A stretch of DNA of 20,493 nucleotides from Candidatus Sulfopaludibacter sp. SbA3 (GCA_945900935.1 CAMDKT010000025.1:1-20493), one strand, 5' to 3'; counted from the stretch's first letter, positions 6,417 to 13,588 are shown. Numbers and translations are program-made. The notes: generated from the letters alone by a model not told the origin.

Positions 6417-9215
6417 GCCACTGCGCTCGCCCATGGCTGGCAACAACCGCAGCGGCCCCGAACGCAAGCACCGAAGCCGCAGTCCGAATTAGAGCGAGCG
6501 GTGGAAGAGTTCAAAGTGCTGACGCGCGACCTTGGGCTGCGCCCCGACGAGCCGGGCAAGCGCGTGCGCGGCGGAGCCTCCGGGCCAGGCTGGCACGGGC
6601 GCATTTTTGAAAATTTCCGGAACGATAAATTGGACGCGACGCCGCACGATGTGGTGCAACGGGGCGGTTCAAGAAACCTGCTGCGGCGGAATCAGTTCGG
6701 GTTTAATTTAGGCGGGCCGGTTTTGATTCCGAAGGTCTATAACGGGTCGCGGAGGACGTTCTTTAACGTTTCGTATGAGGGCGTGCGGGAGCGGATCGGC
6801 CGGTCATTCCTGCGGACGATTGCCATCCCTGGGGAGAGGGGCGGGGATTTTTCCCGGACGGTGGATAACGCGGGACTGGCGTTGGCTGTTTATGATCCGC
6901 AATCGACGCGAGCGAATCCTGATTTCAATCCGGCGCGCGCCGTGAGCGCGGAGAATCTGCAATATCTGCGGGATCCGTTTCCGCGTAACACGCTGCCGAC
7001 GGCGCGGCAGGATCCTGTGGCGCTGCAGGCGGTGAGCTATTATCCGCTGCCGAACGCCGACGCAGGGCCGTTCTTCCGGAACAATTATTTCGTGTTCTCG
7101 CCGGAGACGAACCAGGCGAACGGGATGATTTTCAAGTTGGACCATTCGCTGGCGGAGAAGCACCGGCTGACTTTTAATGGCTCGTTCACGAATGGGCGCG
7201 CCGGGGCGTCGCGGTACTTTGACACCATCGCGGACTCCAGCAATAACGACCGCGATTTCCGCGCCCGCCGCGGCACGATAGATTGGACATACACGCGAAG
7301 CGCGGCGACGATTCAGGCATTCACGATGGACGTGATATCGGACAAAAGCGTGAATGGCCGGTCCGGGCAGGAGGGGGCGTTGGAGGCGATCGGGCTGCGC
7401 GGACCTTTGCGCGACGCGTTTCCGGTGTTTCGGTTTTCAACGTATCTGGGGATGGGGCGGAACAATCCGGTGTCGGTGAGTTCGCACAATTATTACTACT
7501 TCACGGAATCGTTTTCGACGCGCAGGGGCAAGCACCGGCTGCGTGGAATTGGCCAGTATCGCCGCTATCAAGTGAATGCCTACCTGCCGGAGAATCCGGC
7601 GGGAGCGTTCCAGTTCGGGCCGTCGATTACATCGCTGCCGGGGATTAATAATACCGGGCATCCGTTTGCGAGTTTCCTGCTGGGAATGGCGGATTCAGCG
7701 ACCGCGACAGTAGTGGATAATCCTTCGTACTGGCGGGGGCGCTATTACCGGATGCAGGCGGCCGACAGCTATGAACACTCGAAAGATTTGACGTTCAGCG
7801 CGAGTTTCGCAACGGAAATTACGCAGCCGCGGGTGGAGAAGTATGACCGCTTTGCGTCAGTGGATTTGGATACGGTCAATCCGGCGAATGGACTGCGCGG
7901 GGCGCTGGTGTTTGCGAACCGGGACGGGCGAGGCCGTTCCTTGCAGCCCACGCGGGTGAGGCCGGAGGCGAGCTTCGGGCTGGTATGGAATCCGCGAGGG
8001 GATTCCAAGAGCGTGGTGCGGATGAGCTACGGAATGAGCTTCAGCAACATCCCGATATACACGACGCAGTGGGCGACGCAGGGCTTTGTGGGGGTCCCAA
8101 CGCTGATCTCCCCGAACATCCAACTGCAACCCGCGCTGCGGCTGGCTGACGGCATGCCGGCGCTGCCGAGGCCGTTGCCGGACCTGCGGCCGGACGCGGC
8201 TAATTTTACGAATGCCGATCTGGTGGACGCCACCGGCACCGTGCCGATGTATCAATCGGCCGGGTTGTCGATGGAACGCGAGTTGCCGGGGCAGACGATT
8301 TTCAGTATCAGCCTGGGCCATGCGCGCGGGCAGCGGCTGTTTGTCTCAAATACGGCGGCGAATCCGAACGCGATTCCGGTCTCCAATTTAGCCCATCGCG
8401 ACGCTCTGAACACGGAGGCGTTCCGGCGGACGCTTCGACCGTATCCGCAGTATCAGCGTTTTGATGTGTTCAGCTCCTGGCCGGCGGGGAACTACAAACG
8501 AAACGCCGCCGTGTTTCGGGCGGAGAAGCGGTCGTCAACTGGAGTGACTCTCAACGCGACTTATGAGTTTTCCAAGCAAATGGACGACTATTCAGGGCCG
8601 TACGGCATTCAGGATTTCTACAACCGGCAGAATGAATGGTCGCTGACATCGAGCAATAATCCGCACCGGCTCGCGTTTAGCTTTGCGTATGAGTTGCCGA
8701 TCGGATCGAAGAAAGCGTTGATGACATATAGCGACTGGCGGCGATATGTTGTCGATGGCTGGTCGGTGAGCGGGATCACGTCGGTGCAGAGCGGCGAGCC
8801 GCTGGCGATGCGGCCGCAGTTCAACAATACAGGCGGCGTAGTGGATGCCTTGCGCGTGAATCTGGCGCCCGGCGTGGATCCGGCGGTGGCCAATCGCGGG
8901 CCGGACCAGTGGTTCAATCCGGCGGCGTTTGAACAGCCGCCCGATTTCACCATCGGCAATGGGCCGCGGACCCATCCCCACCTGCTCAACCCCGGCGGAC
9001 AGAACCACGATCTATCGGTGACGAAGCGATTCGCGGTGACGGCGGAACAAGTGATCGAACTGACGGCCACGGGCTTTAACTTCACGAATACGGGGAATTG
9101 GGCGGATCCGGATGTGATGATCGGGCCGGCATCGGCGCCGAACGTGAATGCGGGGAAGATCATTGGATCTCGCGGCGGGCGTGTGATTCAAGTCGGAATG
9201 AGACTGAGTTTTTGA
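6378..9215 (+). CDS. Oar-like TonB-dependent-receptor beta-barrel protein, short N-terminus
   Basis: 945 aa from the ATG at 6378. I chose this start because it opens a signal peptide (basic RHSTR, hydrophobic core, ALA cleavage site at 16-18); upstream in-frame ATGs give a non-secreted lead. Residues 22-65 are a Pro/Gln-rich then helical linker. The core of acidobacterial Oar/TonB-receptor proteins follows: HGRIFENFRNDKLDA (73-87), RNQFGFNLGGPVLIPK (104-119) and FFNVSYEG (128-135). The rest is long beta-rich sequence ending in an aromatic (MRLSF), as expected for outer-membrane insertion. Family members usually carry a carboxypeptidase-regulatory domain and a plug before this point; both are absent or reduced here. 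No Shine-Dalgarno is seen, and the 5' end lies in the 67-bp repeat. It is coupled to the VWFA gene by a 1-nt overlap. The substrate is unknown. Confidence 0.85.
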   Translation: MRHSTRWLAGCLLATALAHGWQQPQRPRTQAPKPQSELERAVEEFKVLTRDLGLRPDEPGKRVRGGASGPGWHGRIFENFRNDKLDATPHDVVQRGGSRNLLRRNQFGFNLGGPVLIPKVYNGSRRTFFNVSYEGVRERIGRSFLRTIAIPGERGGDFSRTVDNAGLALAVYDPQSTRANPDFNPARAVSAENLQYLRDPFPRNTLPTARQDPVALQAVSYYPLPNADAGPFFRNNYFVFSPETNQANGMIFKLDHSLAEKHRLTFNGSFTNGRAGASRYFDTIADSSNNDRDFRARRGTIDWTYTRSAATIQAFTMDVISDKSVNGRSGQEGALEAIGLRGPLRDAFPVFRFSTYLGMGRNNPVSVSSHNYYYFTESFSTRRGKHRLRGIGQYRRYQVNAYLPENPAGAFQFGPSITSLPGINNTGHPFASFLLGMADSATATVVDNPSYWRGRYYRMQAADSYEHSKDLTFSASFATEITQPRVEKYDRFASVDLDTVNPANGLRGALVFANRDGRGRSLQPTRVRPEASFGLVWNPRGDSKSVVRMSYGMSFSNIPIYTTQWATQGFVGVPTLISPNIQLQPALRLADGMPALPRPLPDLRPDAANFTNADLVDATGTVPMYQSAGLSMERELPGQTIFSISLGHARGQRLFVSNTAANPNAIPVSNLAHRDALNTEAFRRTLRPYPQYQRFDVFSSWPAGNYKRNAAVFRAEKRSSTGVTLNATYEFSKQMDDYSGPYGIQDFYNRQNEWSLTSSNNPHRLAFSFAYELPIGSKKALMTYSDWRRYVVDGWSVSGITSVQSGEPLAMRPQFNNTGGVVDALRVNLAPGVDPAVANRGPDQWFNPAAFEQPPDFTIGNGPRTHPHLLNPGGQNHDLSVTKRFAVTAEQVIELTATGFNFTNTGNWADPDVMIGPASAPNVNAGKIIGSRGGRVIQVGMRLSF

Positions 9216-10132
9216 TGCGGGCACTGTTGCTGACATTGTTGCTAACGGGGCTGCTGAGCGCGGCGGAAGCGCGGCGTCCGCCACGGACATTGTTGCGCGT
9301 GGCGGCGCCAGAGCAGGATCCTCCGCTGGACCGGGCGGCGTTCAAAGCGACACTGGATGGCAACCCGGCGAAAGTTTTGGGCGTGCGCGGGCCGAAAGAC
9401 GATCTGGTATTGCTGGTGGTATTGGATTTGACGGGCGACCAGACGCTCGTCGATACTGCCCGCGCGGCGTTGACTCACGGGCTGGGCGCGTTGGCGATGA
9501 ATCACTGGGTGGCGCTGTTGAAATCGCAAGACGTGTTGCAAGTGGCGCAGGATCCGACGCCGGACCGCGAGAAGATCGCCGCGGCGATAAGCGAGTATGC
9601 GGCGACGGGGAAGGCGGGCTTGTTGACGACGATTGAATCGGCGGCGGCGATTGGCGATTCGCTGTTGACGCGGAGCAATGTGCGGGTGGCGGTGCTGTAT
9701 GTTACGGACAGCAATATCTACAACTATCGTGAGGATTTTACGAATCCGGTGATCAATTCGAGCGATTCGCAGGACCTGAGCCGGCGGTTTCCGGATCAAC
9801 TGATCCGCGAGAAAATGCAGAAGCTTTCGGATTCGTTGGCCAGTTCGGAAACGCCGTTATTCTTTGTCCATTTGAACTATTTTTCCGATCCGATCAACGA
9901 GGCCTACCAGCGTGGACTGATGCAATTGGCGGAGGAGAGCGGCGGGATGGGTGCGTTCTGCCGCAGCCGGGGCGAGATTCCGGAGGCGGTGGATAAGGTA
10001 ATTGCGGCGGCGGCGACACATTGGAGCGTGGCTGTGGAATTGCGCGGCGCCAAGGCCCGCACCGCGACTGTGGACTTATTGAACGGAGACCGCGACGTGC
10101 CCAACCGCGCGCGGTTTTCGTTGCGAAAGTGA
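9215..10132 (+). CDS. VWFA-related domain protein (acidobacterial type), secreted
   Basis: 305 aa from the ATG at 9215, which shares one base with the TGA of the receptor gene (TGATG). The start is set by a clear signal peptide (LLLTLLLTGLLSAAEA, 4-19). A short beta segment with DGNPAKVLGVRG (48-59) precedes a von Willebrand A fold: LVLLVVLDLTGD (64-75), then alternating helices and strands including VRVAVLYVTDSN and TPLFFVHLNYFS. The usual MIDAS DxSxS is replaced by D71-L-T73-G-D75, so metal binding may be altered. This type of protein is abundant in Acidobacteriota and is generally of unknown function. Coupling to an outer-membrane barrel gene suggests a periplasmic or surface partner role, which is inference. 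Confidence 0.82.
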   Translation: MRALLLTLLLTGLLSAAEARRPPRTLLRVAAPEQDPPLDRAAFKATLDGNPAKVLGVRGPKDDLVLLVVLDLTGDQTLVDTARAALTHGLGALAMNHWVALLKSQDVLQVAQDPTPDREKIAAAISEYAATGKAGLLTTIESAAAIGDSLLTRSNVRVAVLYVTDSNIYNYREDFTNPVINSSDSQDLSRRFPDQLIREKMQKLSDSLASSETPLFFVHLNYFSDPINEAYQRGLMQLAEESGGMGAFCRSRGEIPEAVDKVIAAAATHWSVAVELRGAKARTATVDLLNGDRDVPNRARFSLRK

Positions 10133-10141
10133 GACGATGGA

Positions 10142-10912
10142 ATGAGACGGCTGATTCCTTACCTTCTGGTCTTGATTGCGGCGATCCTCGGGTGGCGAGC
10201 TGAACAGGGCCGGCGCGCGGCGTTGGAGCGAATCGCGCAGTTGGAGGGGCAGCGGACCGTTCTAGCGGCTGCCCCGATTCCGGCTGCTGAGACGCTGGCG
10301 ACGCCTGTGCCGGCGGCGGCCGAAACGCGTGCAGTCCGCGTGCCGGCGGGTACAGATCCGGTGCCGTACATCAAAACCATTGATGAATTGCGGGAGTTAT
10401 TGAGGGAGCAAGCCAAGACGCTGAGCGCGGCGCGGGATGCCGCTGCGCGGGCCGAAGCGACGCTGACGCTGGTAAGCCAGGAAGCGGAGGGGAAGAATTG
10501 GAAAGCGCAAATGGACGAACTCCGGGAGCTGGCCCAGGGCGCGCGTCGATTGGGTGACGCGTTGCAGATAGAATTGCGGGCGAAGTCGGAACGGCTGTTG
10601 AAAGTGGAGACTTCGGAAAAATTGCTGCGGGACCGGCTGGCGCGGGCGGAATCGGCGCCCGCGAAAGTGGCGGGCGTTTCGAGAGAAGTTGAGGATTTGA
10701 ACCGGCGGCGGGAAGCGCTGCTGATGGCGCTGCTGCGCGGTTACCGGGAAGTGGGCGACCTTTACCGGAACTTCGCGTTGAACGCGGAAACGCGGGATGG
10801 ACTGCAGGCTGGAGAGTTGTCGCGGATACAGACTGCGATTCAACGGGCGGAAGACGATTTGCGGCAGTTGCAGGCGCTGAACGCGCGAATGGCGCGGTTG
10901 GCTCGGGATTAA
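10142..10912 (+). CDS. Membrane-anchored coiled-coil protein, function unknown
   Basis: 256 aa with no family I can name. An N-terminal signal-anchor (LIPYLLVLIAAILGW, 4-18) is followed by an Ala/Pro/Val-rich flexible segment (about 40-75). Long heptad-like, Glu/Arg/Leu/Ala-rich coiled coil runs from about 80 to the end, with a break near 170-175 (SAPAKV). The layout suggests a rod projecting into the periplasm. The ATG lies 9 nt after the VWFA stop, so the two are probably cotranscribed with the receptor gene. Its TAA interlocks with the stop of the convergent zinc-ribbon gene (4-nt overlap, 10909-10912). It could be a scaffold for the VWFA or barrel protein, but nothing in the sequence proves it. 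Confidence 0.7.
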   Translation: MRRLIPYLLVLIAAILGWRAEQGRRAALERIAQLEGQRTVLAAAPIPAAETLATPVPAAAETRAVRVPAGTDPVPYIKTIDELRELLREQAKTLSAARDAAARAEATLTLVSQEAEGKNWKAQMDELRELAQGARRLGDALQIELRAKSERLLKVETSEKLLRDRLARAESAPAKVAGVSREVEDLNRRREALLMALLRGYREVGDLYRNFALNAETRDGLQAGELSRIQTAIQRAEDDLRQLQALNARMARLARD

Positions 10913-11193
10913 CTGTTCGCTTTTTTCTCGCATTCGACGGAGCAGAAAAAAATGCGCTTATCCCCGTCGCCGTGGCGACGCATCAACGATTCCGCTTTGT
11001 AAGTGCCGCAGGTCACGCACTTGCGGAGTGTGGTATCGGCGTCGGGGACGGAATTTGCCTGGTTGGGCGTCGGGTCGTCGCTAACGGCGGACTTCACTTC
11101 ATCGACAACGGCTTTCTGGATAATGCCCCACACGGCGCGGACGAAAGTCAGCACGACGAGAGAAATAATGATGCCGATTAGATACTTGATCAT
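10909..11193 (-). CDS. Small membrane-anchored zinc-ribbon protein (PP0621-like)
   Basis: 94 aa. A single N-terminal membrane helix (YLIGIIISLVVLTFVRAVW, 4-22) is followed by a polar linker with SDDPTPNQANSVPDAD (38-53). A C-terminal metal site CVTCG (about 59-63) pairs with FFCSVEC (about 82-88), giving a CxxC...CxxxC arrangement. Length and order recall small anchored zinc-ribbon proteins of the PP0621 type, in which a cytoplasmic or periplasmic ribbon follows one helix. The function is unknown. It is convergent with the coiled-coil gene and overlaps its stop codon. The start region lacks an evident Shine-Dalgarno. The CxxC pairs argue against a chance ORF. Confidence 0.72.
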   Translation of the reverse strand: MIKYLIGIIISLVVLTFVRAVWGIIQKAVVDEVKSAVSDDPTPNQANSVPDADTTLRKCVTCGTYKAESLMRRHGDGDKRIFFCSVECEKKANS

Positions 11194-11205
11194 GGGAGGG
11201 AGATA

Positions 11206-11236
11206 GAAAAAGGGCGTCCATGGGAATGGACGCCCT
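11206..11236 (-). terminator. Intrinsic terminator of the carboxypeptidase-regulatory/TPR gene
   Basis: Perfect 10-bp arms agggcgtcca (11211-11220) and tggacgccct (11227-11236) enclose a 6-nt loop. Read on the minus strand the stem is followed by TTTTTC, the standard stem plus T-run. It sits 15 nt after the TAG of the minus-strand gene ending at 11251 and just before the start of the zinc-ribbon gene, so the two minus genes are separate units. Confidence 0.85.
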
Positions 11237-11250
11237 AACCGGTAAAGCGC

Positions 11251-12411
11251 CTACTTCTTTGTCTTCGTCGTGCTCTTCTTGCCGGCCGGAGCGTTGGGGT
11301 TCTTGTACTCGGTTTGGATGGCCGAACCGGCGGCTTGGATCATACCCTTGGCCGCTTCCGCGAATGGACCATCGGGCTTCAACTCCAGGTATTTCTGGAA
11401 GGATTCCGTGGTTCCGGCCACCGCAACGGTCTTGCCGTCAGCGGTGATGGTCGCCTTGCTGAACAGGAAGAGGCCGTATTGGAAGTGGGCGTCGGCGTAG
11501 TTGGGATCGGAGTCAACGGCCTTCTTGAAGGCAATGCCTGCCGATTCCAATTGATTCACGTTGGTGAGGATGGCACCGAGGTTGTAGTAGTAGCGGCCGG
11601 CGTTGGGCGGGTCAAGCAGGGCGGCTTTGTCGAGCTCGGCCTGGGCTTCCGGGTACTTCTTCGACTTGGCTAGCGCCAACGCGAAGTTGTTGTGCATGCC
11701 GGCGTCGTCGGGCTTCAGTTCCAGCGCCTTCGCGTAGGCCTCCATCCCCTTGCCCAGTTCGGCGGTCTGCTCATCGCCCGTCTTCGTGCCGGCCAAGCCG
11801 ACGTGCGCTTCGGCCTTGTTGGCCCAGATGACGACTTGCTTGGGATCCATGACAGAGGCCTTATCGAAGGCCTCAACGGCGCCCGTGAAATTCTTGGCTT
11901 TCATGGCTTCCATACCCGCGTTGAAGGCGTCGTTCAAATCTTTGTTCTTGGCCATGGCGGCGGCGCGTTCTTTCGCTTGTTTCTCCAGAGCTTCCCTCTG
12001 CTCCTTCGACATTTCGCGTGACATTTCTTCGGTGACCTTGCCGGTGGAGACGGCCTGCTCCATCGCTTTGCGCTGATTGGCCACCTTGGAGAGATCGAAG
12101 TTGATTGGGAGCGGATCGCCGAGGCGGGTGCGAACGCCCTTCACGGTGTCCAGCACTTTGCCGTCAACTTCCAACATGATGTCGTAGTTGCCGAGCGGGA
12201 GCCCGGCGTGGAACCACTGGCCCTTTTTGTTGGTCTTGACCTTGTAGGAACCCTTGATGTCTTTTCGTTCCAGTTTGATGAGGGCGCCGGGCATCAGCTT
12301 GCCGTCTTCGCCCTTCACTTCGCCTTCGAGCGATGCGGTCTGCGCGCTGGCGTTAATCGTAAACAGCGCCACAAGGGCTGTCAAACTCGCCAATTTCTGC
12401 AATATCTTCAT
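11251..12411 (-). CDS. Secreted carboxypeptidase-regulatory-like/TPR protein
   Basis: 386 aa from the ATG at 12411-12409, selected for its GGAGG 6 nt upstream and a signal peptide (KILQKLASLTALVALF...INASAQ, 2-23). A longer open frame upstream is not credible as protein. A carboxypeptidase-regulatory (CNA-B-like beta-sandwich) domain spans about 26-95, with SLEGEVKGEDGKLMPGALIKL and the closing GLPLGNYDIML. A charged Glu/Lys coiled region (about 105-150) and TPR repeats (about 155-370) follow, including AYAKALELKPDDAGMHNNFA and YYNLGAI. The tail is Lys/Thr-rich (KKSTTKTKK). This is a common acidobacterial exported-protein layout, usually read as a protein-interaction scaffold. The gene is monocistronic with its own terminator. 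Confidence 0.88.
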   Translation of the reverse strand: MKILQKLASLTALVALFTINASAQTASLEGEVKGEDGKLMPGALIKLERKDIKGSYKVKTNKKGQWFHAGLPLGNYDIMLEVDGKVLDTVKGVRTRLGDPLPINFDLSKVANQRKAMEQAVSTGKVTEEMSREMSKEQREALEKQAKERAAAMAKNKDLNDAFNAGMEAMKAKNFTGAVEAFDKASVMDPKQVVIWANKAEAHVGLAGTKTGDEQTAELGKGMEAYAKALELKPDDAGMHNNFALALAKSKKYPEAQAELDKAALLDPPNAGRYYYNLGAILTNVNQLESAGIAFKKAVDSDPNYADAHFQYGLFLFSKATITADGKTVAVAGTTESFQKYLELKPDGPFAEAAKGMIQAAGSAIQTEYKNPNAPAGKKSTTKTKK

Positions 12412-12417
12412 TTCGAA

Positions 12418-12422
12418 CCTCC
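12418..12422 (-). promoter_or_regulatory. Strong ribosome binding site deciding the start at 12411
   Basis: Minus-strand GGAGG, 6 nt before the ATG, fixes the start of the carboxypeptidase-regulatory/TPR gene. It is one of the few strong Shine-Dalgarno sequences in the window. A TATAGT-like -10 candidate lies further upstream (about 12455-12460) without a clear -35. Confidence 0.75.
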
Positions 12423-12500
12423 AACGGGGTGAGTTTTCCCCAACTCTTGAGGATACTATATTACGGCCCCGGTGATGGGATGTTTCCGCAGGCGGCGGGG

Positions 12501-12785
12501 TTACCGAGTGATCCGTTGAGACTGGGACGGGAAGCCCGGGCTGTCCTGCTGTCTTGCTCGCAACACGATGAGACCGTCGTGTTCTTCCGGTGGAAATTCG
12601 CGCACGTTGGCAAAGTCGAGATCGAGTGAGACGAGGATGCGGTGTTCGATTCGGCACCGCTCAGCCACGATCTCATCGCTGGCGCCAGACATGCGTTCGT
12701 CCTCGATCATGTCGGCTTCGAAACCGGACTCTCGCGGCAGTTCAGCGAATTCGACCGGAAGGTTCTCGTCGATCTTAAATTTCAA
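12501..12785 (-). CDS. DUF5615 PIN-like toxin candidate, C-terminus altered
   Basis: 94 aa. The N-terminus KFKIDENLPVE (2-12) with acidic D6/E7 and the core VSLDLDFANVREFPPEEHDG (52-71) are the DUF5615 (PIN-like) signature, containing the nuclease-type acidic residues. Family members usually run about 110-120 residues and continue after VLR-x-RRQD with another helix. Here the sequence turns into SPGFPSQSQRITR and stops, so the end may be frameshifted or truncated. The start is a TTG at 12785-12783 overlapping the upstream DUF433 stop by 4 nt (TTGA). DUF433/DUF5615 pairs are predicted type II TA modules. Toxicity of this copy is uncertain given its end. Confidence 0.82.
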   Translation of the reverse strand: MKFKIDENLPVEFAELPRESGFEADMIEDERMSGASDEIVAERCRIEHRILVSLDLDFANVREFPPEEHDGLIVLRARQQDSPGFPSQSQRITR

Positions 12786-13060
12786 ACGACCGATTCCAAC
12801 GAGGGCAATTCAAACGTCGATTCCCGCGCCAAGGCTGCGGCATAGCGAAGCGCGGCCTCGAGATCCGCCTCATTGAGCGCCGGGTAACTGCCAAAGATCC
12901 CGGCGTGCGAGACCCCGGCTGCGAGATTGTCAATCACAACCGAAACCGGTATGCGCGTGCCTTTGATGCACGCCGTGCCGTGGCACACGTTTACGTTTAT
13001 GGAGATGCGCTGGCTCCAATCGACTGTGGGCATAGATAGGTGCTCCGCTGAAGTCGTCAT
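12782..13060 (-). CDS. DUF433 antitoxin-like protein
   Basis: 92 aa. The DUF433 core is clear: WSQRISINVNVCHGTACIKG (15-34), TRIPVSVVIDNLAAG (35-49), then SYPALNEADLEAALRYAA (58-75). This winged-helix-like domain resembles MerR/VapB-type DNA-binding domains and is the predicted antitoxin of DUF5615 toxins. The ATG at 13060-13058 is preceded by GGGAG with a short spacer. A second ATG at codon 10 would give the more usual family length. The gene is first in the pair and overlaps the toxin gene by 4 nt. A small hairpin covers its Shine-Dalgarno. Confidence 0.87.
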   Translation of the reverse strand: MTTSAEHLSMPTVDWSQRISINVNVCHGTACIKGTRIPVSVVIDNLAAGVSHAGIFGSYPALNEADLEAALRYAAALARESTFELPSLESVV

Positions 13061-13065
13061 AACAC

Positions 13066-13080
13066 TCCCGTTTTGCGGGA
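13066..13080 (-). promoter_or_regulatory. Hairpin overlapping the DUF433 ribosome binding site
   Basis: On the minus strand TCCCG and CGGGA pair around CAAAA. The right arm contains most of the GGGAG Shine-Dalgarno lying 4 nt before the ATG. If formed in the mRNA it could limit antitoxin translation. The stem is only 5 bp. Confidence 0.4.
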
Positions 13081-13147
13081 ACGAGCCGGAGTCCGGTGAT
13101 CGCGGCAGGCGACAGTCCGGCCCAGCGCCGTCAGCGCATTCGAACGC

Positions 13148-13171
13148 CGTGGAATCTGATCGGCTTCCACG
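13148..13171. repeat. Short inverted repeat in the TA intergenic region
   Basis: cgtggaa (13148-13154) and ttccacg (13165-13171) are exact reverse complements with a 10-nt loop. It lies 14 nt from a larger hairpin, in DNA that codes for nothing recognisable. Confidence 0.6.
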
Positions 13172-13185
13172 ATCCAGCGTTGGTT

Positions 13186-13217
13186 TTCAAAGCGCGCCGG
13201 GTTCCGCGCACTTTGAA
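13186..13217. repeat. Long inverted repeat between two divergent TA modules
   Basis: The 12-bp arms ttcaaagcgcgc (13186-13197) and gcgcactttgaa (13206-13217) match at 11 of 12 positions with an 8-nt loop; the one mismatch becomes a G-U pair in the minus transcript. No T-run follows on either strand, so it is not a typical terminator. It could be a REP-like element, an RNA structure or a protein site. Confidence 0.7.
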
Positions 13218-13281
13218 GGCCAGGGAGGCCGGCTTGCGTAGCGTCTCGTCGAAAAAATCTTTAAAAGAACTTAAAAGGAGC

Positions 13282-13311
13282 TTGACGGTAGCTACTTAAC
13301 GTGGCTACTAT
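13282..13311 (+). promoter_or_regulatory. Promoter and dyad for the phd-vapC module
   Basis: TTGACG (13282-13287) and TACTAT (13306-13311), 18 bp apart, form a good sigma70-type promoter upstream of the antitoxin gene. Between and over them tagctac (13289-13295) and gtggcta (13301-13307) make an inverted pair (6 of 7) around ttaac. That is a natural place for Phd-family autorepression. Confidence 0.6.
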
Positions 13312-13330
13312 TGCAAGAGAGGTGGCGCAA

Positions 13331-13588
13331 ATGGAAATCGGAATCAAGGATGCGAAGAGCAATCTGTCCAAGCTCGTTGACGCGGCCATGGACGGGGAAG
13401 AAGTTTTCCTGACGAATCGGGGAGCGCGAATGATCCAGTTGGTTCCAGCTCCGAAAGCGGCCGACCCGAACCGGGGCCGGGGCGCATGGAAGGACAAGGT
13501 TGTTCTCTATGCCGGATGGGACTCGCGGGAAGAGGATCTGCGGATTCAAGGCCTATTTGAGTCCCCCTCGGCGGCTGGCGCGAAGTGA
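13331..13588 (+). CDS. Phd/YefM-family antitoxin
   Basis: 85 aa from the ATG at 13331, which follows GAGAGG at good spacing and yields the standard N-terminus EIGIKDAKSNLSKLVD (2-17). An upstream in-frame GTG lies inside the promoter and is rejected. VFLTNRGARMIQLVPA (24-39) is the typical second half of the Phd fold. The C-terminal part (about 45-85) is disordered and toxin-binding in this family. It is paired with a PIN toxin by a 4-nt GTGA overlap. A dyad over the promoter suggests autorepression. It diverges from the DUF433/DUF5615 module. Confidence 0.9.
   Translation: MEIGIKDAKSNLSKLVDAAMDGEEVFLTNRGARMIQLVPAPKAADPNRGRGAWKDKVVLYAGWDSREEDLRIQGLFESPSAAGAK

Noticed and set aside
6378..6435. 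Lipoprotein lipobox (LAGC) in the Oar-like leader
   Set aside because: The Cys is at residue 11 with the hydrophobic core mostly after it; the ALA site at 16-18 fits signal peptidase I better.
12412..12657. Upstream extension of the carboxypeptidase-regulatory/TPR gene
   Set aside because: It overlaps the DUF5615 gene antisense, has Arg/Pro/Ser-rich content, and ignores the strong GGAGG and signal peptide at 12411.
13301..13330. GTG start at 13301 for the Phd antitoxin
   Set aside because: It lies within the promoter (-10 at 13306-13311); the ATG at 13331 has a Shine-Dalgarno and the family-standard N-terminus.
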